Below are positions 1-10,069 of a DNA stretch of 64,000 nt, one piece after another. The position numbers were made by a program, and so were the translations under genes. Numbering within the stretch: position 1 is the first letter of the stretch; each line of letters opens with the position of its first letter. A model generated the notes under the pieces. That model made no database searches and was not told the DNA's origin. It saw nothing but the letters and a program-made list of their open reading frames with translations. Source of the stretch: Amaurobius ferox (Eukaryota > Arthropoda > Arachnida > Araneae > Amaurobiidae); NCBI GenBank assembly GCA_951213105.1, contig OX578144.1:82659015-82723014 (forward strand), read 5' to 3'.

Positions 1-71
1 AGTTTCACACCTCGGACATCTTTACACTACCCTACAGCGTTGAATTTTTTTGGCGCCATTGTAAAGAACCT

Positions 72-171
72 TGCTGCCCCAACCAGGACTCGAACCCTAG
101 ATTTTCGAACTGCAATCGAATCTTGGATCTTCGAATTGGCAGGCTGATGCTCTACCGTTGAGCTACAGGAA
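72..171 (-). tRNA. tRNA-like pseudogene with internal duplication
   Basis: Read on the minus strand this has a good A box (TAGCTCAACGG, plus-strand 155-165) and a perfect B box (GGTTCGAGTCC, 87-97), followed by GGGGCAG as a possible acceptor strand. The CTGCCAA loop would carry a GCC anticodon (Gly). The segment between the boxes is too long because a ~25-base stretch ending in TTCGA(G/T)T is present twice, so the A-to-B spacing is about double the normal one and the anticodon stem pairs poorly. It is either a tRNA pseudogene or the head of a tRNA-derived SINE; I cannot see a functional cloverleaf. Confidence 0.55.
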
Positions 172-175
172 CGAA

Positions 176-551
176 ATTGTAAGCTCTCATAGTCGAAGCG
201 GACGCACCAAGACTTAAATTCACAGAGTTTCCATTACTACTATAACACCCTAAGATTTGTTTTCCAAACACCATGCGATTTATATCGATTTCCAATTCGC
301 GAGTGTTAACACGTTTAGAAGGTTATTTGATATGTATTGTTACTAATCCCCCAAGTCCAGAAGACCAAGTCGCAAAAGAAGGCCAGTAATCACCTCCGCG
401 ACATTTGAGAGCTACCTGTCTCACCAAGGCATCAATGCAATCTAGAATGTAAGAAGGAGTCGCAGGAACCGAAGAACAAAGACAGAATGAGAAGGCTTTC
501 ACTCCATCTATGTGTTTCATGGGTTTAGTAAGCTCACTTCAAATCCTTGCA
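176..551. other. No gene recognised
   Basis: Moderately GC-balanced sequence with no recognisable repeat or protein. A 65-codon open frame on the minus strand (323-520) has no family resemblance that I can see. Confidence 0.4.
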
Positions 552-702
552 TAAATAATCAAAGAAATAAGCAAAGTTTGATGATCATTTAAACTCAGAT
601 ATATTGTAATTCCGTTGTTTTAGAATATACATGCACAGAATATACATGCACAGAAATTTAACAAAAATAAAGCGGTTTTAGGACGGATACAACACAAAAA
701 AA

Positions 703-1480
703 TCTGATGTGGGCAACACATGACTTTCCTTATATAATGAAATGAATTTACTACTTTTAGAGTAAAGTAAATCGGTTTTTATTCTAGTAGATACTAATAT
801 CCTTTCCAAGATATTGAATTTTCGACAATTAGTCGTCATTTTCATTGATTTAGCGTCATTTTTATCCATTTGGCGAGATTTTCTTAATTTGGCAACATTT
901 CAAAAGTTTGCCAAGTTGGCGACATTCCGCCAATTTCGTCGCCAAAATCTCGCCAAGCATTATGGACCAAGAAATAAGTTGTTCTTACAGCAGATAAATT
1001 GGCGTTCAAATGCAAAACTATTACTCAAAGTATCTTTTTTCATGAATGGAACGAGCTAGATCCACGAGAATGATGTCACCCAATTTATCGCATGATATTA
1101 TATATGAAAAGTGAACATGTTTCTCAATAGGAAATATTTTTTTTTCTATTTTATATGCCTTTTTGATAATTTTTTTGAAAAATGTGCAATATCTCGAGAA
1201 CGGTTCATGTTAGCGTTCTAAAATTTATGTCAATCGTTTTCTAATGAAAAATTACATAAGAAATGTCTATTTGCGTAACTTTAATATTGGTTTTGATTTT
1301 TTGACGATGTTTTCAAAATTTCATTCGAAAATTTAGGGGAGTTCTGAACATTCGATTGCGTATAAAAACATAGACTTTCCAGTGTTTACAGATTGTGATT
1401 TTTGTACCAAATTTGGTTCGAATCGGTCCATTCGTTCGTCAGTTATCGTCTGCACAGACCCACTGACACACACACACATA

Positions 1481-1529
<49 letters not shown>

Positions 1530-1685
1530 TCACACACACACACACACACACACACAGACATAACTTCAAAAATGTTTGATTCGTGATCAGGGAGGCTTGA
1601 AACGTGCTCTCCCGTCGAAAACTCGAATTCGAATTTTCGACCCCGTCACAATATTTTCCTTATACATTATGTATATAAGGAAAGT
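703..1685 (+). mobile_element. HelA non-autonomous element, unit 1
   Basis: It starts TCTGATGTGGG and carries ACTTTCCTTATATA just inside the 5' end. The 20-bp-period block of TTTGGCG-type units follows at about 835-955, then the shared module ATATCTCGAGAACGGTT near 1190. A long (CA)n run lies at 1466-1559, and the element ends in a palindrome built on CTTTCCTTATA/TATAAGGAAAG at about 1655-1685. The 5' inner motif is the inverted copy of the 3' hairpin arm. This architecture matches Helentron-associated non-autonomous elements as described in insects; the class is inferred because no Rep/helicase gene is visible. Short open frames inside it merely translate the CA repeat. Confidence 0.75.
1466..1559. 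repeat. (CA)n microsatellite in HelA
   Basis: Alternating CA interrupted by TACTTTCA and TTTCA spacers, located just upstream of the 3' hairpin in the element. The same position is occupied by CA repeats of different lengths in the other HelA copies. Confidence 0.9.
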
Positions 1686-2413
1686 AATAGGTTTTTCTTA
1701 TAGTAGATACTAATATTCTTTCCAAGATATTGAATTTTCGGCAATTAGTCGTCCTTTTCATTGATTTAGCGTCATTTTTATACATTTGGCGAGATTTTCG
1801 TTAATTTGGCACCATTTCAAAAAGTCGCCAAGTTGGCGACATTCCGCAAAATTCGTCGCCAAAATCTCGCCAAGCGTTATGGACGAAGAAATAAGTTGTT
1901 CTTACAGGAGATAAATGACTATTGGCGTTCAAATGCAAAAATATTACTCAAAGTATCTTTTTTCATGAATGGAACGAGCTAGATCCACGAGAATGATGTC
2001 ACCCAATTTATCGCATGGTATGACATATGAAAAGTGAACATGTGGCTGTATAGGAAATATATTTTTTTCATTTTAAATGACTTTTTAATAATTTTTTTGA
2101 ATAATGTGCAATATCTCGAGAACGGTTCATGTTAGCGTTCTAAAATTTATGTCAATCGTTTTCTAATGAAAAATTACCAGAAGAAATGTCTATTTGCGTA
2201 ACTTTATTAGTGGTTTTGATTTTTTGACGATTTTTTCAAAATTTTATTCGAAAATTTAGGGGGGTTCTGAACTTTCGATTACATATAAAAACAATAGGCT
2301 TCCAGTGTTTACGGATTGTGATTTTTGTACCAAATTTGTTTCGAATCGGTCCATTCGTTCGTCAGTTATCGTCTCCACAGACTCACTGACACACACACAC
2401 ACACACACACATA

Positions 2414-2456
<43 letters not shown>

Positions 2457-2592
2457 ACACACAGACATCACTTCAAAAATGTTTGATTCGTGATAAGGGA
2501 TGCTTGAAACGTGCTTTCCCGTCGAAAACTCGAATTCGAATTTTCGACCCCGTCACAATACTTTCCTTATACATTATGTATATAAGGAAAGT
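1686..2592 (+). mobile_element. HelA unit 2, tandem to unit 1
   Basis: It follows unit 1 head to tail with no spacer. It begins not at TCTGATG but inside the 5' region (AATAGGTTTTTCTTATAG), so the first ~65 bases of a full element are missing. It is otherwise complete, including 20-bp units, CTCGAGAACGGTT module, (CA)n and terminal palindrome ending GGAAAGT. The two units differ by scattered substitutions, so the dimer is not a recent duplication or assembly artefact. Confidence 0.75.
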
Positions 2593-3074
2593 AATATAAA
2601 ATAAAAAGCACTTTAAAAATCACAATTTTGACACAAGATGGATGCCAGAATACCATATTCTATTTTGAAGTGAGTCACGTGATCTCTTCACATAATATGG
2701 GTGTAATTATTATTTTAATTTTTTTTTAAAAAACTACCGAACATATTTAGCTGAATTTTTCTTTTCATATTTTGTATGGGATAATTTGAATATTTTCTAA
2801 ATTTTTTAAGCAATTTGTGAATTTTAAATTCGTTTACAAATGTTTGAAAAATTACGTCCCATATAGGGTTCAATGTATTTCATTTTTCCAACCCGGGTTC
2901 AGTCCAAAACTTATTGGTGATATTATTCATTTATATTCCCATAGGTTCCACAGACCGGCTGAGCAACATACTAAAATGTCATTTTGATAAAGTCATTTTT
3001 ACGGCAGCATTCATGTGAACGACAGACAGAATGAACAAAGTAATAAACACTTTTCAACTATGCTGTACAGTGTT

Positions 3075-4796
3075 AATAAGAAATAAACAATTTGGATTTT
3101 ATTCAATCTTGCCGTAGGTAATCCGACTATTTACATCCAAATTTTGATTCGCGGTTTTCGACCGTATATAACGGACCATGTATTTCCGTTCTTTATTGCA
3201 TTGTTACTGATGAAGAAGGTTATGTGTCGAGAAAGCGCTATGGTCTGTTTATAATTTTTAACCTCTTAAATGGTGTCAAATTAAAATACTTTTTACTATT
3301 AAAGTGTCATCTTCGATAATTATTCAAATTTTTAGACGTGTCATCCCTCCTACTTTAGCCTTTTTGACACTTTAATTTTTAGTTTATAGACATTTTGATG
3401 GTTTTAAGGTTTTATATGTTGACGATGGTAAACGGTATGGTTATAGTATCTGTATGAAAGAAACATAAAATTGAAACAACGGATTATTAAAATGTATTCA
3501 ATCTCTAAACCCATGAAAATTAAACAAAGCAAATCTCAGTAAATGCATGACATAAAACTCATGTGCATTTATTATATATTCTTATAGATTTTTACGTGAG
3601 TTTTATCTTTCGTGAAATAAAATATTTCTATAGGAATTTGATCCATTTCAGAATATTTTTAAAAATAGACTTTACCGATCCACGTTCATTTTTATTTCTT
3701 AGATATAATAGAGAGAGTACTTCATTCCAATATATCTGTATCCAGAGATTATGGGGGATATCGGATTTTAGTTACATTACTAATCTTCTCCGAATCACAC
3801 AACTTTGATCTGGCTCAAAAATGTACGAGTCAAAGTACATAAAGATATTAGTCCTAGGGATTACAGATATCTGTGCATAAAATTTGAGATTCGAGGATGG
3901 AGATACATGACAAGATTACAAAAATATGATATAAAATCATCTTATTTACTTTGGAAGTAGTTTTGTTTCCAGTAGATACATAAAAGTAGTTTTGTTTTAG
4001 ACGAGATAAATAAAAATAGTTATTGATGTTTTTTGCTCCCTTTTCTAAACAGGGAACTTCACAAACTTATCTCAAATATATATATTTAAGTGAACTTATT
4101 GTCTTTAACAAAAGATGTGAATAGAAGAGTTTTATGCTAAATTATAACAACTTTTCTCTGCGATTCTATATTTCCTGCATAGTGTCATGTAAAATTCAGG
4201 TATACACAGGGAACTAATCGTCTTAATAGATCAATGGATTGAGTTAGAGCACCGAATTTCAATTATTTATTCATTATAATATCGTTTTGAAAAAGCCCCT
4301 TAGAGGTTATTTGTAGAGGTTAGATGCAGTAGATGACTGCTATCTAAAAAATACCAAAGTTAGAATTGTTCCAGAACTTTTGATTTATGGCAGTCGTTAA
4401 AATCCAAGAAGAGTTATGTGAAACAGTCTCGTGTCCTGCGTAGTGGATATTGTTGTGATATATATTTCCTCTGGAATCAAAGGTAGGTTCTCAGAATACA
4501 AAAATGGGTCTCAATTCTTGGTTAGCTAACGCTTTATTTAAAGAAGAAAGCGTAAACAGGCAAATGGTACGAATAATAATTATTTTGCTATCTGGTAAAG
4601 TCACAAAACAATGTACAATTTAAAAGCAATTATAAATGCTCTAATAATTCGCCAATCAGGCTATTGTATTCTCAAAATACTGTCGTAATCGCATTTAACT
4701 TTTACTGCTTTCATGTAAACTGTTGCAAATGAAATCTGCCGGTTTATATAGTAGACTCGGTTTATTACGACTCAGCGATTAGCGTCCCATTCAATA
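3075..4796. other. AT-rich, no gene recognised
   Basis: I see no recognisable coding region. The first ~250 bases contain a ribozyme-like motif (separate entry). A short 81-codon open frame at 3563-3808 is rich in Phe/Ile/Tyr, as expected from translated AT-rich DNA, and is not supported. Confidence 0.4.
3174..3247 (+). other. Hammerhead-ribozyme-like motif (degenerate)
   Basis: CTGATGA at 3207-3213 is followed by GAAA at 3231-3234. GACCAT (3174-3179) and ATGGTC (3240-3245) could pair around them, and GTA, an NUH-type triplet, follows the first arm. These are the core pieces of a type III hammerhead in the right order. However, the segment between CTGATGA and GAAA does not form a clear stem II, and five extra bases separate GAAA from the pairing arm. 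It may be a decayed ribozyme of a Penelope-like or similar retroelement, or coincidence. Confidence 0.3.
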
Positions 4797-4818
4797 TCTA
4801 TATAAATAAAAATGAAAA

Positions 4819-4821
<3 letters not shown>

Positions 4822-4856
<35 letters not shown>
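4822..4856. repeat. (TCTG)n microsatellite
   Basis: About eight tandem TCTG units right after the Helitron 5' end. The relative at 17402 has only two. Confidence 0.9.
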
Positions 4857-4860
<4 letters not shown>

Positions 4861-4861
4861 C

Positions 4862-5150
4862 CATCATCACGGGAGAACGGCTGAACCGAATTTGATGAAA
4901 TTTTGTGGGTAGCCTAGAAATAGCCCCACTTAAAATTTAGTCTGTGTTTTGAGTTTTTACGACCAGTGGTTCTCGAGATATTAGTAAAAAACGAAATTTT
5001 CGTTTGTCTCATCATCACGAGAAAACGGCTAAACCGAATTTAATGAAATTTTGTGGATAGCCTTAAAATAGCGCCCCATTAATTTTGTCCAAGTTTCGAA
5101 ATTCTAGGACCAGGGGTTGTCGAGATATTAATGAAAAACGGAACTTTTTC
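4862..5150 (+). repeat. Two ~148-bp direct repeats in Helitron 5' region
   Basis: Two consecutive blocks each contain CATCATCACG, GAACGGCT or AAACGGCT, ACCGAATTT, TAGCC and CGAGATATTA in the same order, starting near 4862 and 5010. The same pair is present in the 17402 element, so the duplication predates their separation. Confidence 0.8.
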
Positions 5151-6009
5151 TTAGGAGATCTACTCTCCAACTCCGTGGTTTATCCAAACGAAAAGGATGA
5201 AAATCGTTTGTTTAAAACGCCAAAATGAAATAAAACTTTATTTTCGAGTTTGGTACAGGATTTTTGCATTAATTAGTCACTTTAGGAAAGCATGAATTGT
5301 TTGAAACATGAATGTAAATGGAAAAATCTACCTCCATGGTTCATCTTTAACAAATTTTTATTCAACGATGAAAAGCATAAAGAAATCAAAATGCTATTTA
5401 ATTTCACATTTTATGAGGAAGATTCTATCTTATATCATGTTGTTCGGCGATGGAATGAAATTAAATGTGTTGGTAATATTTATTATTATTTTTTCTATTT
5501 GTATAATAAATAAATGGATGTAAAAATATATTTTATAAATGAACGGTTTGATTGTTATTTTAATTATATATATTGCGGACTGCGTACATCACTTTCATTT
5601 ATTTAAGCAAAGAGGTTTCAAGCTCATATATTGTGTTTAGCTAATAAACTCATACATTGTGTTTATCCAATAAATTCATTTAGCCGATTGTTGAAGCAGA
5701 AAAAGAGTAGAACGGGTGTATCTTATAATACAATTTTAGTGTTTTCATTTAGTATATACAAACGGGATCGGGATATTTTATTCTTCAAATCTGCAAATTC
5801 AGAGCTACGAATTTAGCGGGATATCTCTAAATAACTTGGTAAATTTTCCTAGACTTTACCAAATTAGCGGAAATGTCTCCAAATTTATAAAAATGACGCA
5901 AATCAATGATTTTTTTTTTTAGAATAGAGTACTGAAATGATGTTTCGGTAACATTTGTCAGTTAGTCCATCCATCCTACTTAGTAACACATTTAACGAAT
6001 TTTTTTAAT

Positions 6010-6069
6010 ATCACCAAATTGATAAAAATATTTGTCAATCCATAAAAATATCATGGAATTGATAAAATC
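6010..6069 (-). repeat. 20-bp iterons inside the Helitron
   Basis: Three consecutive 20-base units start at 6010, 6030 and 6050, each ending in ATAAAA. They resemble the HelA 20-bp unit read on the minus strand, and further single units occur at about 5870-5910 and 6195-6230. This may be a HelA 5' fragment captured by or inserted in the Helitron. Confidence 0.55.
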
Positions 6070-7156
6070 GCGATTAATAAATGAAATGAATTGTGTTTTA
6101 TTAGGGGATAGTATTGTGATGATGTTTCGTCAGTTTGTCGCAAAATGGGACTATCAGTTCTACAGTCCCACTTGGCGATAAATTTAGCGATTTTTTAAGT
6201 TATTGCTAAATTGACTAAAATGTCGCCAAACCTTCCATGGAGATTGCTTTATTCGGACGATATGATTTCCATCAATTTATTTGAAGCAAATGATACTATG
6301 TCGCTTAGCAACGGATCCAATCTGTTATGAGGCATATACGATTTTCTATTAAATCTTTTCCGATTTGAATAATAAAGATATGTATATAAAATAAATTTCA
6401 TTGACATTGCATTTTTGACTGGATAATATCAATTACGGTCTTCAGGGTTAAACATTATTATTATTGATATTTTCGGGGACTGTTGATTCAGGGATTATTG
6501 ATATTTTCAAGTTATTATGCAATTGTTTTATTATGACAAAAATTGTTTAAACTCATATATTGTACGTTGTACGAGTAATCTTCCACAAGTGCACGGGTAT
6601 ATCTTCTAATCTACGAGAATATAAGTAGTACAGGTATATTGGCATATGTTTTGATATATATTGGCATATATTGGAATCAATTACAACCTTCTGGTATAAA
6701 GAGCACGGGGATTATTGATATTTTCAATTTATTACGTCCTCTCTTTTATTTCGGCAAATATTTTTGAGACTCATATTGTAATACGGGTAAAATTCTACTA
6801 ACACACTGGCATATTTTCTAATCTGCGATAATATAAGTAGTACGGGGTTGCATATATTGATTCAATTCCTTTTCTTTTTGTAAATTTGTTTACAAAATGG
6901 GCCAGGATGTTTTATTCTTCAGATCTGCCCGTGATGATAATTGTGCAAAGTGAGAACAGATATTCTTAAACTTCTCTTTATGAGCAATAAATTTAATATT
7001 TTAACAGAATTGCACATCATTGTGAATTATAAGTTTCTTTATATTATATACTCCGTACGAAGAACGGGTATACTGCTAGTATTCTAATAAAATTATGAAA
7101 TAATTTTCCTCGGGGAAAGAGTTACTTTTCTACCGATCACTACAGCGTTATTTAGA

Positions 7157-7797
7157 AACAAGAAAGATCATTCATGCATAAAGCATTGATTATGAAACAC
7201 TTTCCAACTTCAATGCAATTTCATTTAAACATCTCTAAAGTGCGATACATTCCTCAGTAATATTTAAAAAAATTATCACAATACTACATTATTTCATTAT
7301 ATTTGAAAACTTAAAACTTCATCGAAAAAAATGAACTTCATTCAAATGACGGCATTGAAATGTAAATTATCTGATTTAAACATCTCTAAAATGCGATACA
7401 CTCCTCGGAAATGTTTTTAAAATTATCATAAAACTGCAATAATATATTATATTTGAAAAAGTCATCGAAAACAATTAAAATTTATTTAAATGATGCCATC
7501 GAAATATAACACGCCTGGCTCTCTCTATAAAAGCAGCATTTCATTCATAAACATATTTCCATTCATTTCATTCATCACAATGCTATAATAATTTATTTTA
7601 TTTAAAAACATAAGATCCTGGAGATACAAGTAATTAAACTCTACGCTTAAAACTTAATCGAAAAAATCGTCCTTCTCTTTAAAATCAATGAATATTTCAT
7701 TCATATCAGCTATGCAGACTCCATGAACTAAATGATTTTGTGTTAAAGAAATACAGCAATTCTAATACAACTCATTCTACATATTTTGCTGTTTAGC
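7157..7797 (+). mobile_element. HelB 5' part, 3' truncated
   Basis: It starts AACAAGAAAGATC and contains the inner AACACTTTCCAAC motif near the 5' end, then the typical blocks of HelB. It stops near the ATTTTGCTGTTT block without reaching the (CAGA)n tract or hairpin. A ~150-base spacer separates it from the next, complete HelB copy in the same orientation. Confidence 0.75.
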
Positions 7798-7947
7798 CTT
7801 CTTCTAAGCATGCCTTCTTCAGCCTTCTTCTTAGCATGAAAAACTGAGCAATTAAATTACCATACGCAAGAAGACGTCTGTCTAAGGAGCAAAATTCAAT
7901 AGCTTTCTTCAAGATGAATCGACAGAGAGACCCCACTACCATATGCA

Positions 7948-9176
7948 AACAAGAAAGATAAATCATGCATAAAGCATTGATTATGAAACACTTTCCAACT
8001 TCAATGCAATTTTATTTAAACATGTCTAAAATGCAATACATTCCTCGGTAATATTTTAAAACTTATCACAATGCTATATTAATTTATTATATTTGAAATC
8101 TTAAACCTTCATCGAAAAAAATGAACTTCATTCAAATGACGGCATTGAAATATAAATTGCCTGGTTTAAACATATCTAAAATGTGATACATTCCTCAGTA
8201 ATAATTTTAGAATTATCATAATACTACGATAATTTATTATATTTGAAAACTTCATCAAAAACAACTGAACTTCATTCATAAATAATTTCCCATTCATGTC
8301 ATTCATCACAATACTATAATAATTTATTTTATTTAAAAATTAAGACTATGGAGCTACAAGTAATTAAACTCTATGCGTAAAACTACATCGAAAAAAATCG
8401 TTCTTCTCTTTAAAATCAATGAATATTTCATTCATATCAGCTATAATGCAGACTCCATGAGCTAAATAATTTTGCTTTAAAGAAATGCAGCAATTCTTAT
8501 ACAACTAATTCTACATATTTTGCTGTTTACATTTTCCATAAGTGAAAAATAGGCTTCGTTGTAGAAATAATCAAATTTGGATGATCATTTAAACTCAAAT
8601 ATAATGTAATTGCGTTGTTTCAGTATGTAGATGCACAGAATTTAAGCAAAAATAAGGTGGTTTTAGGACGGATACAATACAAAATATGAATTAAAAAGAA
8701 CTTTAAAAATCACGATTTCGACACAAGATGGATGCCATATTTTATTTTTAAGTCGGTCACGAGATCTCTTCATATAATGGTCATGTGATCGCTTCATATA
8801 AGAGGTGTAATTGTTATTTTAATTTTTATTTAAAAAACTACGGAATATATTTTGCTGAAATTTTTTTATATACTTTATGGAGTAATTTGAATATTTTCCA
8901 AAATTTTCGAAGCAATTTGTGAATTTGAAATCCGCTTAAAAATCTTTGAAAAATGAGATCCCATAGGGTTCAATGTATTTTATTTTTTCAACCCGGGTTC
9001 AATCCAAAACTAATTGGCTGATATTATTCATTTATATTCCCATAGGTCCCACAGACAATCTGAACAACATACTAAAATTTCATTTTGATTAAGTCATTTT
9101 TACGGCAGTTATCGTTCTAACAGACAGACAGACAGAACAAAGTCATAAACACTTTTCAACTTTGTTGTAAAGTGTT
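7948..9176 (+). mobile_element. HelB non-autonomous element, full length
   Basis: This is the reference copy, with start AACAAGAAAGAT and inner motif AACACTTTCCAAC. It continues with internal blocks containing CGATACATTCCTC, then a segment with GGTTTTAGGACGGATAC, then CCCGGGTTCAATCC. A (CAGA)n tract near 9118-9135 leads to the 3' palindrome AACACTTTTCAAC...GTTGTAAAGTGTT. There is no protein-coding capacity. As in HelA, the 3' hairpin arm is an inverted copy of the 5' inner motif. Confidence 0.8.
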
Positions 9177-9304
9177 AAAAAGCATTTACCCCTTTGAATC
9201 GGAGGATTTTATTAAAATGCCCCTTTCAATAAGAAGGTTAGCAGAAACTGCAATACACTGAAAGCTCTGTTAACAAGTTGATTTTAACTATGGAAATAAG
9301 ACAG

Positions 9305-10069
9305 TCTATCTATATATACTAATTGGCTGTCCATTTATCTGTCTATCACACCTTTTTCAAGCACTTCCCGAATAGACAGAGGCTTGAAATGTAGAACAAT
9401 TGTTTGATAGAACCATCTGGGAAATTCAGATTTTTCAAAAATGTTCAGTAGGGATAAACCTCACAGCAGAAAGTTCGAAATGCGAAATGGTTAAAAACGT
9501 ACTCAGCAACATGATAAAGACTTGACATTTAGTGTAAAGATAGTTTGAAAGAAACGAAGTGCCCAATTTCAGTTTTTCTATACTTTCTGCTTTAAGGGTG
9601 CCCCATGCCAAAAGTTATTTTAAATGGTATATATACTTTCAATTTAGTATGGTGGACAATTGTTCGATAAAATCTCTAATAAAAATTGGATTTTGAGAAA
9701 TGTTCTTTTGAAGGAGTGCTACTTAAAACCTTCGAAATGTAAAATGACAGAAAAAAATAATTAGCGATGAGATAGATGTTTTAAATTTGGTCTGAAGGTG
9801 GATAATTCGAAGGGAAGGAAGTATACATTTCCATTCTCATATTTGCTACTTTATTAGCGCTCCACACCAAAATGTTTGATTAACCGAACTGAAATGTTTG
9901 ATAATAATATGATAAATGACTTCTTTTAAGTGAGATTTGTAATTTTGTTATACGGATCAACTGTTCAATAAACCCCCCGAAAAAATTGAGTTATTCAAAG
10001 ATGTCCATTAGAAAGGGTGTTATACACCAAAACGTTTGAAATGCCATATGATAGAAAGACATATAGATA
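9305..10069 (+). repeat. ~290-bp tandem repeat family, part 1
   Basis: Three diverged units, near 9395, 9655 and 9955, each contain a TTGTT(C/T)(G/A)ATA-like start, an AATGTTC block, a stretch like CACCAAAA.GTTTGA and GAAATG. The array begins near CTATCTATATATAC and is interrupted at 10069 by a Tc1-like element. The same family occurs in inverted orientation at about 56090-56660. Confidence 0.6.

Larger units (their letters stand above)
552..3074 (+). mobile_element. HelB copy, split by HelA insertions
   Basis: HelB sequence runs from 552 to about 702, stops at an A-run, and resumes at 2593 up to the palindromic 3' end at 3074 (AACACTTTTCAAC...GTGTT type hairpin). The gap is filled by two HelA units. 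An uninterrupted HelB copy at 7948-9176 reads straight through the same point (near 8686), giving an empty-site comparison. The 5' part of the element is missing here. There is no coding capacity. Confidence 0.8.
4797..7079 (+). mobile_element. Helitron, non-autonomous
   Basis: The sequence begins TCTATATAAATAAAAATG and ends with a short CCGT...ACGG hairpin (7053-7067) followed 9 bases later by CTAG at 7076-7079. The preceding base is A and the following base is T, the canonical Helitron insertion between A and T without target duplication. The 5' part has a (TCTG)n run and two ~148-bp direct repeats. No RepHel coding region is visible, so it would need an enzyme supplied in trans. A relative at 17402 shares the 5' end and most of the interior but lacks a segment equivalent to about 5560-6400, so this copy may contain an extra nested piece. 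Confidence 0.75.

Noticed and set aside
1333..1579. Open frames rich in Cys/Val or Thr/His over the CA repeats (also near 2256-2493, 49526-49832, 59975-60319)
   Set aside because: They simply translate (CA)n/(TG)n microsatellites inside HelA copies and recur in all frames.
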